From an uncultured Colwellia sp. (GTDB taxonomy: Bacteria; Pseudomonadota; Gammaproteobacteria; Enterobacterales; Alteromonadaceae): a stretch of DNA of 64,000 nucleotides. Shown here piece by piece: positions 31,801 through 39,362 of this stretch (position 1 is the stretch's first letter; every line of letters begins with the position of its first letter). The translations under genes and the position numbers were made by a program. The notes beneath the pieces were generated by a model. That model was not told the origin of the DNA, searched no databases, and saw only the letters and a program-made list of their open reading frames with translations. The stretch lies in assembly GCA_913058395.1 (NCBI GenBank), contig CAJXQI010000008.1:62001-126000 (forward strand), read 5' to 3'.

Positions 31801-33618
31801 GCCACCTACGCTATCTTGCTCTTGCCCTAATATTAAACTTTCAATATTCAATGTACTGGTTGTTTGGGTCACACAACCTTGTGCTTCTTTATCGATAAAT
31901 AAACAGCTTCTATTTCTACCGTGTGTCCAAACCAAATGATGCCATGTATTTCCAGCTATAGACGATGTTGATAAAGTGCCATTTTGGCCATTTTGCAAAT
32001 ATGGAATGAATCGAGTGTCGCTGTTAAACCACATAATCAATTCATTGTTACTGCCACTACTGGCACCAGAGAGTAAACTTTGATTAGTTTCTTTAGCCGT
32101 TTTTGCCCACAAGGAAATTGAAAATTCATCTTTGTCGTGTAAAACATCTTTATCAAGAACTACGTAATCTTCTGTTCCTGTTGTAGATAAGTCGACTGCA
32201 CGACAAACTTTTCCGTCAACCGGTTGTGCTAGTTTTGCCTGACTATGAAAGTTGCCAACACTATCCTTTACCTCTTCAGCTACGTCAGCATATTCAGTTT
32301 CATCAAATTTAAAATTTGCAATTGGGGAAGCAAATTCAATAGGAGGAATATCAGGGCAAACAATAGGTTCGCCATCGAGATCTAAGCCATTATTTTGAAA
32401 ATCATAAATTTCATCTATTTGGCCTTGTCCGATAACCTGATCAAAAATAACGAGCTCATCTAATAAACCATCAAATGCTTGGGATGAAGAAAAACCACCA
32501 CCAACAGAGTCTTGCTCTTGCCCTAAAATTAAACTCTCAATATCGAGTGTATTAGTCGCCTGTGTAATACAACCTTGCGCGACTTTATCAATAAACAAAC
32601 AGCTTTTATTCTCACCATGTGTCCACACTAAATGACGCCATTGATCACCAGCAATAGAAGAAATAGGTAAACTACCATTGGCACTATTTTGCAAATGAGG
32701 GCTAAATGATGTGTCCCTTGTAAACCACATAATAAGCTCATTATTACTGCCTGATGTTGCGCCAGAAAGAAAACTTTGATTTCCCGTTTTAGCTGTTTTC
32801 TCCCATAACGAGATACTGAATTCTTTTTTACCATCTAAAACATTATTGTCAATTATCGCGTAATCAGCAGTACCCGTAGCCGATAAATCAAGTGCTCGAC
32901 AAACTTTACCGTCAACCGGTTGCGCTGATTTTGCACGACTATGAAATGTGCCAATACTATCTTTTATTTCACCTGCAACGTCATCATACTGCGTTTCATC
33001 AAACTTGAAATTTGCAATTGGAACAACGGAAGACTCGGAAGTGATTGATAAACTAAAATAATCGGTTCCAATCCAATTAGTCTCGCCATTAAATGTTTTA
33101 CCTTGCGAGACAACATATACGGTAATTTTATTATCGTTATCAATGTAATCAGTTATATTTGAAGTAACACTTTGGCTTAATTCAACCACCCAGTCATTTG
33201 TATTTTGAGTAACGAGCTCGTAGCTATTATTGCTATTGTTCCAAATATAAATAAGTACGCCATCGATTTGATTATTTTTACTATTAACGCCAAACCCATT
33301 CCAGAACACATCTAACTGGCTAATATTAATTATATTTTCATCTATTTCTATAACATAACGTATCGCGGGATACTCATTCTTAGCATAGTTAATATAATCA
33401 TGATAAACATTATTATTGCTTGTTATATCACTATAACTGGAAGCTGAGTATTGAGATGATGGAAGAGAATTACTTAATGGAATCTGAGTTCCAGACACTC
33501 CCTCAAAGGCGAAGATATTTGAACCGGCTGTTCGGTTAGAGAAGTCATAAACTGTTGTCGTTACTGCACTAACTAAAGATGGTATCAACATCAGTACGAA
33601 TAAAACTATATGCTTCAT
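28870..33618 (-). CDS. mshQ: MSHA biogenesis protein MshQ, lectin-like domains plus DUF6701
   Basis: A 1582-residue secreted protein. A Sec signal peptide (1-18) is followed by a beta-rich N-terminal part (to about 195), three LamG/concanavalin A-like domains (200-421, 432-653 and about 655-890) and a long C-terminal DUF6701 region ending GVATFGLYRGNDRIISWREV. LamG domains 1 and 2 are close duplicates (see the two repeat entries); the third is clearly diverged. The domain type and its place at the end of the minor-pilin cluster suggest a pilus-tip adhesin, comparable in position to PilY1 of other type IV pili; that role is inferred. It is separated from mshP by a PEP-CTERM gene and a terminator, so it probably has its own promoter. 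No clear terminator follows it. Confidence 0.88.
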   Translation of the reverse strand: MKHIVLFVLMLIPSLVSAVTTTVYDFSNRTAGSNIFAFEGVSGTQIPLSNSLPSSQYSASSYSDITSNNNVYHDYINYAKNEYPAIRYVIEIDENIINISQLDVFWNGFGVNSKNNQIDGVLIYIWNNSNNSYELVTQNTNDWVVELSQSVTSNITDYIDNDNKITVYVVSQGKTFNGETNWIGTDYFSLSITSESSVVPIANFKFDETQYDDVAGEIKDSIGTFHSRAKSAQPVDGKVCRALDLSATGTADYAIIDNNVLDGKKEFSISLWEKTAKTGNQSFLSGATSGSNNELIMWFTRDTSFSPHLQNSANGSLPISSIAGDQWRHLVWTHGENKSCLFIDKVAQGCITQATNTLDIESLILGQEQDSVGGGFSSSQAFDGLLDELVIFDQVIGQGQIDEIYDFQNNGLDLDGEPIVCPDIPPIEFASPIANFKFDETEYADVAEEVKDSVGNFHSQAKLAQPVDGKVCRAVDLSTTGTEDYVVLDKDVLHDKDEFSISLWAKTAKETNQSLLSGASSGSNNELIMWFNSDTRFIPYLQNGQNGTLSTSSIAGNTWHHLVWTHGRNRSCLFIDKEAQGCVTQTTSTLNIESLILGQEQDSVGGGFSSSQAFNGLIDELIIFEDAIGQEQIDQIYDYQNNGLGLDGEVISCNNEIIAQYSMEETSWNDVANEVIDETGNFDAQGVDGASTSNATPALTGNPGTCGYGSFDGVDDYIELPSTFENLQDSFTITAWINPSNLNSGSRIFIDDQNNQQGFGFSLGDPGNGRLRFFSRGVSPISVDTNSSIAANTWSFVTAVHNSVTKTRQIYINGVAQAVNGTSTSSTYTGTWGVDTGPASIGGETSASGENGSNFHFTGAIDEVHVFKGALSAAEINEVYAKRHACAEPVIHHYEIVHDGNGLTCAAEPITIKACTNSDCSASSDLSTESVSLDFTITSPTDGSSIKFSPTFTGSTNFDFNYTKAEKITLSIDGATIAASNPIECSGFGSSCDMTFSDAGYILTLDDHNSCTIPNLVIQAVKLSDNGMSCAPAYVGAQPVDLTFTYSNPVTGTKLPKVDNIEMAANGVAQRKVITFDTNAAATLPFQYNDAGQINIAISEGSDSGLSSDNVTVVVSPDRLLINAFEANSACSSANPNDIICNKFKAAGENFTLDIAATCADETTYTPNFELYNIALNVKTVAPVLSPENPVALGITSFDFVEDFGAIKNGIIELAEQSISEVGVFTITATPPVNGYFNKTIPIAVSKNIGRFIPKYFTVSTVFEGELENSNGGSFAYTGELNKSTLADGAMSYKSLLEPEILITAYNAGTASKITKNYTANFMMLDETSFTITSPIFDSSRVEKTIDTDVVAAINVLASNLSDGGDGTVKYKFSDTDHYLYTRNEKSLIDKYTADINIQIDSIIDTDDVATDDTDTDGNNGILTLDPKGIEIRFGRWNIDNTYGPETADLPLPMSVQYWNGSQFVVNELDSLTAYDGSVASNYTKDNVDLSPQLATGVVNVSDAGPTFNLGLGQLLLSQPTDGSRGQIRVTYEDVPTWLKFNWNTNDENNDGNIFDDNPSGVATFGLYRGNDRIISWREVTN
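31660..32325 (-). repeat. Tandem repeat copy 2 within mshQ (LamG domain 2)
   Basis: This 666-base unit encodes residues 432-653, from PIANFKFDE to GEVISC. It repeats copy 1 with a 696-base period and one 30-base linker. Blocks such as GQEQDSVGGGFSSSQAF and QPVDGKVCRA are identical in both. Confidence 0.9.
32356..33021 (-). repeat. Tandem repeat copy 1 within mshQ (LamG domain 1)
   Basis: This 666-base unit encodes residues 200-421, from PIANFKFDE to GEPIVC. It is in frame with copy 2 and of equal length, which indicates a recent internal duplication of one complete domain. Confidence 0.9.
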
Positions 33619-33751
33619 AGTTTGATAAACCCTACGTATATACGAATATTGATAGGCTATTGCACTAACTTAGTCGTCTTTCAAAATCGACATGGCAACA
33701 TCATAAGGTAGATATACAATAAAGGTAACGCTAAGCCGCTAAATAAGCAAT

Positions 33752-33777
33752 AAAAAACCCCGCTTTAAGCGAGGTTT
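33752..33777 (-). terminator. Terminator between the PEP-CTERM gene and mshQ
   Basis: An 11-bp stem with one mismatch (33755-33765 against 33767-33777; ACCCCGCTT/AAGCGAGGT core) is followed on the minus strand by a run of T. It lies 20 bases after the PEP-CTERM stop and 134 bases before the mshQ start. Confidence 0.8.
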
Positions 33778-33796
33778 GATTGGATGGTAATTCTGT

Positions 33797-34345
33797 TTAT
33801 TTTTTTGTACGTTGTCTCAGTCCAAGGCCTACAAGCCCAATTCCGAAAATGAATAATGTTGTTGGTTCTGGTACGTTTGCTGCGGACAAAGATGCTCGAA
33901 CGTAAAAAGTTTCAAAATACACAAATGGTGTATCATCATCAGGATTTTTTTGTCCTCTACGAGAAGAGAATTGACTCGAATCGACAGTATCAAAATTTGT
34001 ATTCCAATACGCAGCTGAATGAATTTGATTATTATCATCATCAGTAAAGTTAGCTAACGTAAGCTCTGAAAACAATTGCTCTAAAAGAGGATGTTCTGCT
34101 GAATTAACAATTTCCATCCAACCACTATGGAAGCTTGCATCTTCAAAAGTATTGGTAAGTATACCTTGTCCAAAAATACTACGTTCATAATTAGTAACAT
34201 TGACCGACGATGCCCATGTCCAGTCATAACCACCATAGCTAAAATATGTGTCTTCAGCTAAATCTGAAGTAATAATTCCAGCAAAAGCGGAATTAGATAA
34301 CAATAATAAAAATGAAAAAAGTAATTTTGATGCAGACTTGATCAT
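33797..34345 (-). CDS. PEP-CTERM sorting domain protein
   Basis: A 182-residue exported protein. It has a Sec signal peptide (about 1-22, ending SNSAFA) and a C-terminal PEP-CTERM tail: VPEPTT, a hydrophobic helix (LFIFGIGLVGLGL) and a basic end (RQRTKK). Such tails are recognised by an exosortase, usually in bacteria that make an exopolysaccharide. The central domain (DLAEDTYFSYGGYDWTWASS) is of a type seen in other PEP-CTERM proteins but I cannot name a function. It lies inside the MSHA locus between mshP and mshQ, with 190 bases of AT-rich sequence upstream and its own terminator downstream. No exosortase is in the window. Confidence 0.85.
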   Translation of the reverse strand: MIKSASKLLFSFLLLLSNSAFAGIITSDLAEDTYFSYGGYDWTWASSVNVTNYERSIFGQGILTNTFEDASFHSGWMEIVNSAEHPLLEQLFSELTLANFTDDDNNQIHSAAYWNTNFDTVDSSQFSSRRGQKNPDDDTPFVYFETFYVRASLSAANVPEPTTLFIFGIGLVGLGLRQRTKK

Positions 34346-34535
34346 TATAAAACCTCAGCTAATGAAAAACGACAGTAATACCATTACCACCAACGAAGCA
34401 CAAAACATACCAAAGTTATTTTAAGTATAAATAACAGCAACTTAACAAATACAGTGCAATTCTAATTATATAATTGTAAAAAATATGAACAGTGTCTTAA
34501 GCTTTGAAGCAATTTAAAGTTACACCTGACGTTTA

Positions 34536-35009
34536 TTAAAGACTACGTGCTTCAACTTCAACAGTGCGAGAAGTAATTTCACCATCAATATTACACTCAC
34601 CCGTACTAGTTACCGTAAAATAACGTACACTTTTATGCGTAAATTCAGTGCAGGCGACAGGGTCCACAATAGAGCATCCCTTCAAACCATCAATGTTGGT
34701 AATAACAGGTGGAGACGCAGCACTGCAACCATTTACAGCATCACTAGAAGCGCCAACTGGGAATATTTGCCCTAATTGCCATTGAACACCACTTTGCGCA
34801 GCAGTATATGCTCGTGTTCCTAGAACTTCATAAGCAACACTTTCTTGGCTAGAGTCGAGTATATTAACCAACGCAGCCCCCAGAATAGATATCACAATAA
34901 TAATAAAAATCGCAACGACAAGCGCACTACCACTTTGCTTTTTCGCTCGGTGCATGCTTTGCATATTGCAATGCGAGTTAGCAGCTCTGTCATAGAATTT
35001 ATGGAACAT
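34536..35009 (-). CDS. mshP: MSHA biogenesis protein MshP, minor pilin-like
   Basis: A 157-residue protein from ATG 35009, which has AGGTG a few bases upstream and overlaps mshO by 11 bases; a longer frame reaches 35039. After a basic leader comes QSGSALVVAIFIIIVISI, a single membrane helix at about 28-50. It resembles type IV prepilins but lacks the Glu at position 5 after the cleavage site, like GspK and PilX, so it may cap the pilus tip rather than join the shaft. Cys pairs in the mature part may form disulfides. It is the last of the mshC-D-O-P overlapping set. Confidence 0.88.
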   Translation of the reverse strand: MFHKFYDRAANSHCNMQSMHRAKKQSGSALVVAIFIIIVISILGAALVNILDSSQESVAYEVLGTRAYTAAQSGVQWQLGQIFPVGASSDAVNGCSAASPPVITNIDGLKGCSIVDPVACTEFTHKSVRYFTVTSTGECNIDGEITSRTVEVEARSL

Positions 35010-35841
35010 TCGGCACCTGTATTTCATTGCTAAAAACAATTTCTTCTAAGTTTCGACTAAACCTAAACCAAACCGAAACCAAGCCATTACGCTGAAGTGA
35101 TGCCTCAATGACTTTAAAAGGGGATTCCGCGACAGAGTTATCAATATATTCAGCCATAGGAACTCGGCTATTAAGCTCATTAGGGGAGTTATCTACGGCT
35201 GAATTAGTGTAGTTGGCATAACGATAAAGTGTACCACTTTCAAGACAGTATGAAATTGGCGATTCAATAAAGTAAAGTCGTTTTGTCGGTGAGTCTGCGC
35301 TAAATAGTAGTGTGTTTTCTAATGTCAAAGTTACTGCTGCTGAAGCATCATTAATATCTGCCTTCACGTACAACGGCGTCAAAACATTACTCTCGCTCGG
35401 ATCAAAACTAGCAATAACACCATTATTAACACCATATACATCATTACTATTAAGAGCATAAACAGAAATTTTTGCGCTATTAGACAAAGAGCCACTTGCA
35501 AACGGCGCTAGCGTTATAGTATTTCTTGCTAATTCGGGGGAAACTGGAACATCTAGATACGCAGTATTTAAGGCTATTGGTGTAAACTCTAAACAGCGTT
35601 TATTAGCATTGCCTGTTAGCCGTGCGCTATTGGGCAAAGCGTTTCTCACATCACGGTTTAAACGTTCAATAGCAAATCTAGCCGTTGAGGTTAGTGCTTC
35701 TCTGTCTGTAGCATTTGTATAGCTTTGAGTACCTAAGCGCAAAAACTCGGTAACACTTATTGCTAAAATACCTAAAATTACAATAACAGTGACTAGTTCT
35801 ATCAAGGTAAAACCTTTGCTTCTGCTGGGTAAAAAATCCAT
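34999..35841 (-). CDS. mshO: MSHA biogenesis protein MshO, minor pilin
   Basis: A 280-residue prepilin. A short leader (MDFLPSRSKG) precedes the cleavage site G/FTLIELVTVIVILGIL with Glu5, then a periplasmic domain of about 250 residues with two Cys. Size and position match the GspJ-type minor pseudopilins, which prime pilus assembly and carry the tip adhesin. Its start abuts the mshD stop (one-base overlap at 35841) and its end overlaps mshP, so expression is coupled. Confidence 0.9.
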   Translation of the reverse strand: MDFLPSRSKGFTLIELVTVIVILGILAISVTEFLRLGTQSYTNATDREALTSTARFAIERLNRDVRNALPNSARLTGNANKRCLEFTPIALNTAYLDVPVSPELARNTITLAPFASGSLSNSAKISVYALNSNDVYGVNNGVIASFDPSESNVLTPLYVKADINDASAAVTLTLENTLLFSADSPTKRLYFIESPISYCLESGTLYRYANYTNSAVDNSPNELNSRVPMAEYIDNSVAESPFKVIEASLQRNGLVSVWFRFSRNLEEIVFSNEIQVPNVP

Positions 35842-36410
35842 TAGAAGTTAACCCGATAGACTGAAAACACAAAATCAAAACCTTGTGGCGTTGTCACCGT
35901 TACCGTTATCAGTTTAGCAACACTGCTATTGCTGTCAGATAAGCCGTCATAATTACTATCAGCAATTACTTGTACGTTGAGCTCATAGCCAATGTAAGCA
36001 TCACCAAATGACACACTATTCCCTAACGAGTCGGCTAATACTTCGAGATCATGATAATCATCAACATCATTGAAATTCACACGTATTTCACCTGCTTCAG
36101 GCCCAAGACTGTTCGACGAAGTACAGGCTACGGCACCAGTATCGCCACAACGGACTAAACCACCTGACATATCTGAATTTTGATCAAACGCTTTGCCGAG
36201 TATTTCATTAATCATTGACTGACCTAACTCAGCTGCCTTGATTTGATGCACTTGCTCGGCGCTTTGATTCGCTAATGGATAAATTAAAGTCGTGAGGATG
36301 GAAAATGCGATAGATAATACGACGATGCCAATAATGGTTTCAATTAGCGTAAAGCCATGGCTTTTTAATAACGTCACAGGCTTCAACATTCGGTTTTGAT
36401 TAAAGAGCAT
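35841..36410 (-). CDS. mshD: MSHA pilin protein MshD, minor pilin
   Basis: A 189-residue prepilin from ATG 36410, which has GAGGG upstream and overlaps mshC; the frame reaches 36431. The leader is about 19 residues ending SHG, then FTLIETIIGIVVLSIAFSIL with Glu5. The mature domain has two Cys (VRCGDTGAVACT) ten residues or so apart. The position corresponds to GspI-like minor pseudopilins in the C-D-O-P tip set. Confidence 0.9.
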   Translation of the reverse strand: MLFNQNRMLKPVTLLKSHGFTLIETIIGIVVLSIAFSILTTLIYPLANQSAEQVHQIKAAELGQSMINEILGKAFDQNSDMSGGLVRCGDTGAVACTSSNSLGPEAGEIRVNFNDVDDYHDLEVLADSLGNSVSFGDAYIGYELNVQVIADSNYDGLSDSNSSVAKLITVTVTTPQGFDFVFSVYRVNF

Positions 36411-36933
36411 GAATATAGCCCTCTTTCTCAATTTGAATTTTCAGTGTATCTTCACCGATAATTGAAATAATACAAGGACCACAAGAATCTGGACGTCCTA
36501 AGTTATCAAAGGAGAATGTATTGTCGGCAAAGTTAGTAGCAAAAGAAATATCGTCTTTCGTATCAATCTCTATGCCTGTAGCTAGTAAACTTGCATTCCA
36601 GTTATTAGTAAAGCTAGGGCTGCTATCACAATCATCAGGAGCGCCAAGCTTTTTTGCTGTAACTAATACCTGATGGCAATTACTATTATTTACTGCGGTT
36701 TGTTGCATTGCTTTTATTTGAATTAAGCGTAATTTTGCAATGGCGTCACTGCGGTAGGCGTATTCAGAAAAGCCATTAGATGTAAAAAACTTAGGGGCGA
36801 CAGTGACCGAAAGAATACCTAAAATAAGAATAACAATAATCAACTCAATAAGAGTAAAACCGTTATTTTTTGCTATTGAGAAATAGCTTATTAATTTATT
36901 CACTTCGTCACCAAAATCGCCCTTAACTATCAC
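36400..36933 (-). CDS. mshC: MSHA pilin protein MshC, minor pilin
   Basis: A prepilin of up to 177 residues. The helix after the cleavage site is NG/FTLIELIIVILILGIL, and the C-terminal domain has several Cys (SNCHQ, DDCDSS, DSCGPC). The frame opens at GTG 36933, overlapping the stop of the preceding pilin (GTGA). GTG at 36900 with GGTGA just upstream would give a more usual 14-residue leader, so the start is uncertain. It is the first of the minor-pilin genes and lies after the terminator that follows mshA. Confidence 0.88.
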   Translation of the reverse strand: MIVKGDFGDEVNKLISYFSIAKNNGFTLIELIIVILILGILSVTVAPKFFTSNGFSEYAYRSDAIAKLRLIQIKAMQQTAVNNSNCHQVLVTAKKLGAPDDCDSSPSFTNNWNASLLATGIEIDTKDDISFATNFADNTFSFDNLGRPDSCGPCIISIIGEDTLKIQIEKEGYIHAL

Positions 36934-37403
36934 TCACACACGTTTAGTTTATATTCTGGTGGTGTATTAGCATCTTTAGCAACCTCATAATAGAGTATGC
37001 AAGGATCACTAAAGCTTGCTGGTGCAGAGTTATCACTTAGATAAATAATCATAATATCGCCTAAGGTTGAACCTACGGTTAAATATGTAAAGTTATCATC
37101 AATGTCTATTAACCGCTTCCAATTAGTTTCATTTGATAATGGGTAGCCAAAGCTAATTGGAAGTTCTGCCCCACCATCACCAATGTTAATGGTAGCAACT
37201 TCTTCTTTGTGATTACCTTTAACCAATGATTTGCTATGAACAAGTGCCGCCGCACCTTGTAAGGAAGCTTTAACACCTTGTAACACTGCTGTTTGGGCAT
37301 CTGCTTTTAAGTTAATGAACTTAGGCGCCGCAGTTGCAGCTAAAATGCCAAGTATAACAATAACAACAACAAGCTCTATTAAGGTAAATCCTTTGGAATT
37401 CAT
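36930..37403 (-). CDS. Additional MshA-like type IV pilin
   Basis: A 157-residue prepilin with a four-residue leader (MNSKG) and FTLIELVVVIVILGILAATA, followed by APKFINLKADAQTAVLQGVK, which matches MshA over the whole helix. The globular part differs (for example LPISFGYPLSNETNWKRLID) but keeps two Cys near the C-terminus (DPCILYYEV and NVCE), the usual D-region disulfide. The standard MSHA order is B-A-C-D, so this is an extra paralogue between mshA and mshC. It lies downstream of a terminator, so it is probably expressed at a lower level or from its own promoter. It could be a minor shaft pilin or an alternative major pilin. Confidence 0.85.
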   Translation of the reverse strand: MNSKGFTLIELVVVIVILGILAATAAPKFINLKADAQTAVLQGVKASLQGAAALVHSKSLVKGNHKEEVATINIGDGGAELPISFGYPLSNETNWKRLIDIDDNFTYLTVGSTLGDIMIIYLSDNSAPASFSDPCILYYEVAKDANTPPEYKLNVCE

Positions 37404-37545
37404 TCTAATTAACCTTTATTAAAATATTAAGAGTTTAGAAATAACAGTAAAACGCTTATTTAAAATCCTACCAATAATCAACATACTACCGCTAAATTAA
37501 AAAGTTATCGACTTTTAGTTCATAAAACAATCAATTATTTAGAAT

Positions 37546-37571
37546 AAAAAAAGGAGAGCTAAGCTCTCCTT
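37546..37571 (-). terminator. Terminator after mshA
   Basis: AAGGAGAGCT and AGCTCTCCTT form a perfect 10-bp stem, followed on the minus strand by seven T. It lies 21 bases after the mshA stop and well before the next pilin gene, so transcription of the minor-pilin genes would need read-through or a new promoter in 37404-37545. Confidence 0.9.
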
Positions 37572-37591
37572 ATCACCAATACCAAAGTTAA

Positions 37592-38095
37592 TTAACAGTC
37601 AGATAAGTCAGTTGTAATAATTGGTCGTTCTTCAGGTGCAGCTGAGTTTGCAAAAGACAACTGACAATTAGCAGCAGTTGTTGCTTTTTTATGCGTAATA
37701 ATTGCAGGCTCTGCATCAGATATTGTGACATCACTACCACTTTCTAATTCAATTAAACTAGCTAAACCTAAGCCTAGTGCGTCAGTGCTTCCGTCACCTA
37801 ATGCAAGACCTACTGGGTAACCATTTTCTAACGCATAAAACTTAGTGCCAATTTTAATTACACCAGTAGCGCCAGTTTCGCCTGCAACTAAGGCTTTTGC
37901 ATGAGCCAAGTTAATTGCACTATTAACACTACCTTGCACACCTTGCATAACTGATGTTTTAGCATCACTAGTCAAGTCAATAAACTTAGGTGCAGCCGTC
38001 GCAGCTAAAATACCTAAAATAACGATAACAACAACTAACTCAATAAGGGTGAAACCTTTTTGCTGGCTAAAACTATTTTTTGTTAACATCTTCAT
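37592..38095 (-). CDS. mshA: Major MSHA pilin MshA
   Basis: A 167-residue prepilin: leader of 14 residues ending QQKG, then FTLIELVVVIVILGILAATA and APKFIDLTSDAKTSVMQGVQ, the MshA signature. Two Cys (ANCQLSF and the final SDC) would form the D-region loop. It should be the main pilus subunit, processed by a PilD-type prepilin peptidase encoded elsewhere. It lies 30 bases after mshB, in the same direction, and is followed at once by a strong terminator, which fits high expression. Confidence 0.93.
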   Translation of the reverse strand: MKMLTKNSFSQQKGFTLIELVVVIVILGILAATAAPKFIDLTSDAKTSVMQGVQGSVNSAINLAHAKALVAGETGATGVIKIGTKFYALENGYPVGLALGDGSTDALGLGLASLIELESGSDVTISDAEPAIITHKKATTAANCQLSFANSAAPEERPIITTDLSDC

Positions 38096-38125
38096 AAAAT
38101 AAACCTTTTTATTATTAATAAACTA

Positions 38126-38740
38126 TTAATTGTTGATATATACAACAACAGAACTATCCGCTGGTTGATATGTAAAACTATTACCTGTAGCCGTGTCTGT
38201 ACCTGGACTAGTAAAGTTATTATTGCCGTCTTTGTTTAACGTTTCTTTTAAGTAGAAATGACATATAGCATCAGCAGCCGAGCCTGACTTTGAAACAAAA
38301 TAGTCCATAGAATTATCGCTATTTAATGTTGCTAGTGTGTCAGTGACACGAGGAGGCTGTTGTAAAATATTTTGCCAAATATCAACACAGTCACTTGCTG
38401 TTAGACCGCCTAAAGTATCACCATTATCCGATAAACCAGTAACATATCCTGGTCTGATTTTAGGCGTCGTTGTATCATTTTCTTTAGTTAAAAATACAGT
38501 AGTGCCATCATATTCAACATTATTCTCATCACTCGCATTCTTAGGGCGACCTTCTGCTTCCCATTGCGCGCGTGCTAATGATATTGCAGTAGCAAAGCCA
38601 CCTGCCATACCTTCAATATTTGCCTGTTTTGCTTGGTCAGTTAAATCAAGGAATTTAGGAATTGCTGTTACGGCTAGAAACCCTAAAATAACAACAACGA
38701 TAACTAGTTCGATAAGGGTAAAACCTGACTGTTTTTTCAT
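38126..38740 (-). CDS. mshB: MSHA pilin MshB
   Basis: A 204-residue prepilin from ATG 38740, with GTGAGG six bases upstream; the frame reaches 38761. The leader MKKQSG is followed by FTLIELVIVVVILGFLAVTA and IPKFLDLTDQAKQANIEGMAG. The larger C-terminal domain has two Cys (ASDCVDIW, AICHFY). In Vibrio MshB is a minor pilin or assembly factor beside MshA. A TATAAT lies on the minus strand at 38766-38761, but it would leave a leader of only about 14 bases, so I do not call a promoter. Confidence 0.9.
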   Translation of the reverse strand: MKKQSGFTLIELVIVVVILGFLAVTAIPKFLDLTDQAKQANIEGMAGGFATAISLARAQWEAEGRPKNASDENNVEYDGTTVFLTKENDTTTPKIRPGYVTGLSDNGDTLGGLTASDCVDIWQNILQQPPRVTDTLATLNSDNSMDYFVSKSGSAADAICHFYLKETLNKDGNNNFTSPGTDTATGNSFTYQPADSSVVVYINN

Positions 38741-38837
38741 ACCAACCTCACTTCTATACAATTATAATTAATTCTAACAATGAATTACTAACAAAGTCAC
38801 CTACTTATGTTGTAAATTTTCCTTATATACTGCGAAT

Positions 38838-39341
38838 TCACTCTACTTTTTGTTGAAAGTTCACTTTGCCATTGTCAATTTGATAGGTAAAATATTCACC
38901 GCTAGGCAAGCTATACTGGCAATAACTTATCATTTTCTTACCATGTGATTGCACCAGTACAGCACCAATAGACTTCTTCATATACTCCAAGGGTGACTCC
39001 ATTACATACTGCCATATATTTTGACACCGTAATGTAGGATTTTGTACATCTACCCAACCGGCTTGGTTAACTGGCACCATCACTTTTTCCATTTTACTTG
39101 TAAGGCTAGCTTCAATAACGACAAAATTTGGCTGAGAATCCATAAACCATTGAGCATGAATACCATTAATTCGGGCAGAAAACACATGGCTTACAGATTC
39201 GAAACCAGCGCGTGTTAGCTGTCCTTGATGTTTAAAAAAGTAGTAGATAAAACTTGCCATTAATAAAGCTACAAGTACAACTGCTATTAGCAGTTCACCA
39301 AGCGATCTCTCACTTTTTTCAGCAACTTGTTGCGACGTCAT
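38838..39341 (-). CDS. mshF: MSHA biogenesis protein MshF
   Basis: A 167-residue bitopic membrane protein: a charged N-terminus, one helix at about 15-35 (LLIAVVLVALLMASFIYYFF) and a periplasmic domain with the conserved INGIHAQWFMDSQP block. It has no prepilin cleavage site. MshF is required for MSHA assembly; the biochemical role is unknown. It follows mshG by 21 bases. Confidence 0.88.
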   Translation of the reverse strand: MTSQQVAEKSERSLGELLIAVVLVALLMASFIYYFFKHQGQLTRAGFESVSHVFSARINGIHAQWFMDSQPNFVVIEASLTSKMEKVMVPVNQAGWVDVQNPTLRCQNIWQYVMESPLEYMKKSIGAVLVQSHGKKMISYCQYSLPSGEYFTYQIDNGKVNFQQKVE

Positions 39342-39362
39342 TAAACTTTATCCATACAAATT

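Noticed and set aside
38337-38771. Plus-strand frame of 144 codons opposite mshB
   Set aside because: mshB has an unmistakable prepilin N-terminus on the minus strand; the other frame is a shadow.
38754-38800. TATAAT on the minus strand before mshB as promoter
   Set aside because: No -35 box at the right distance and the implied leader would be only about 14 bases.
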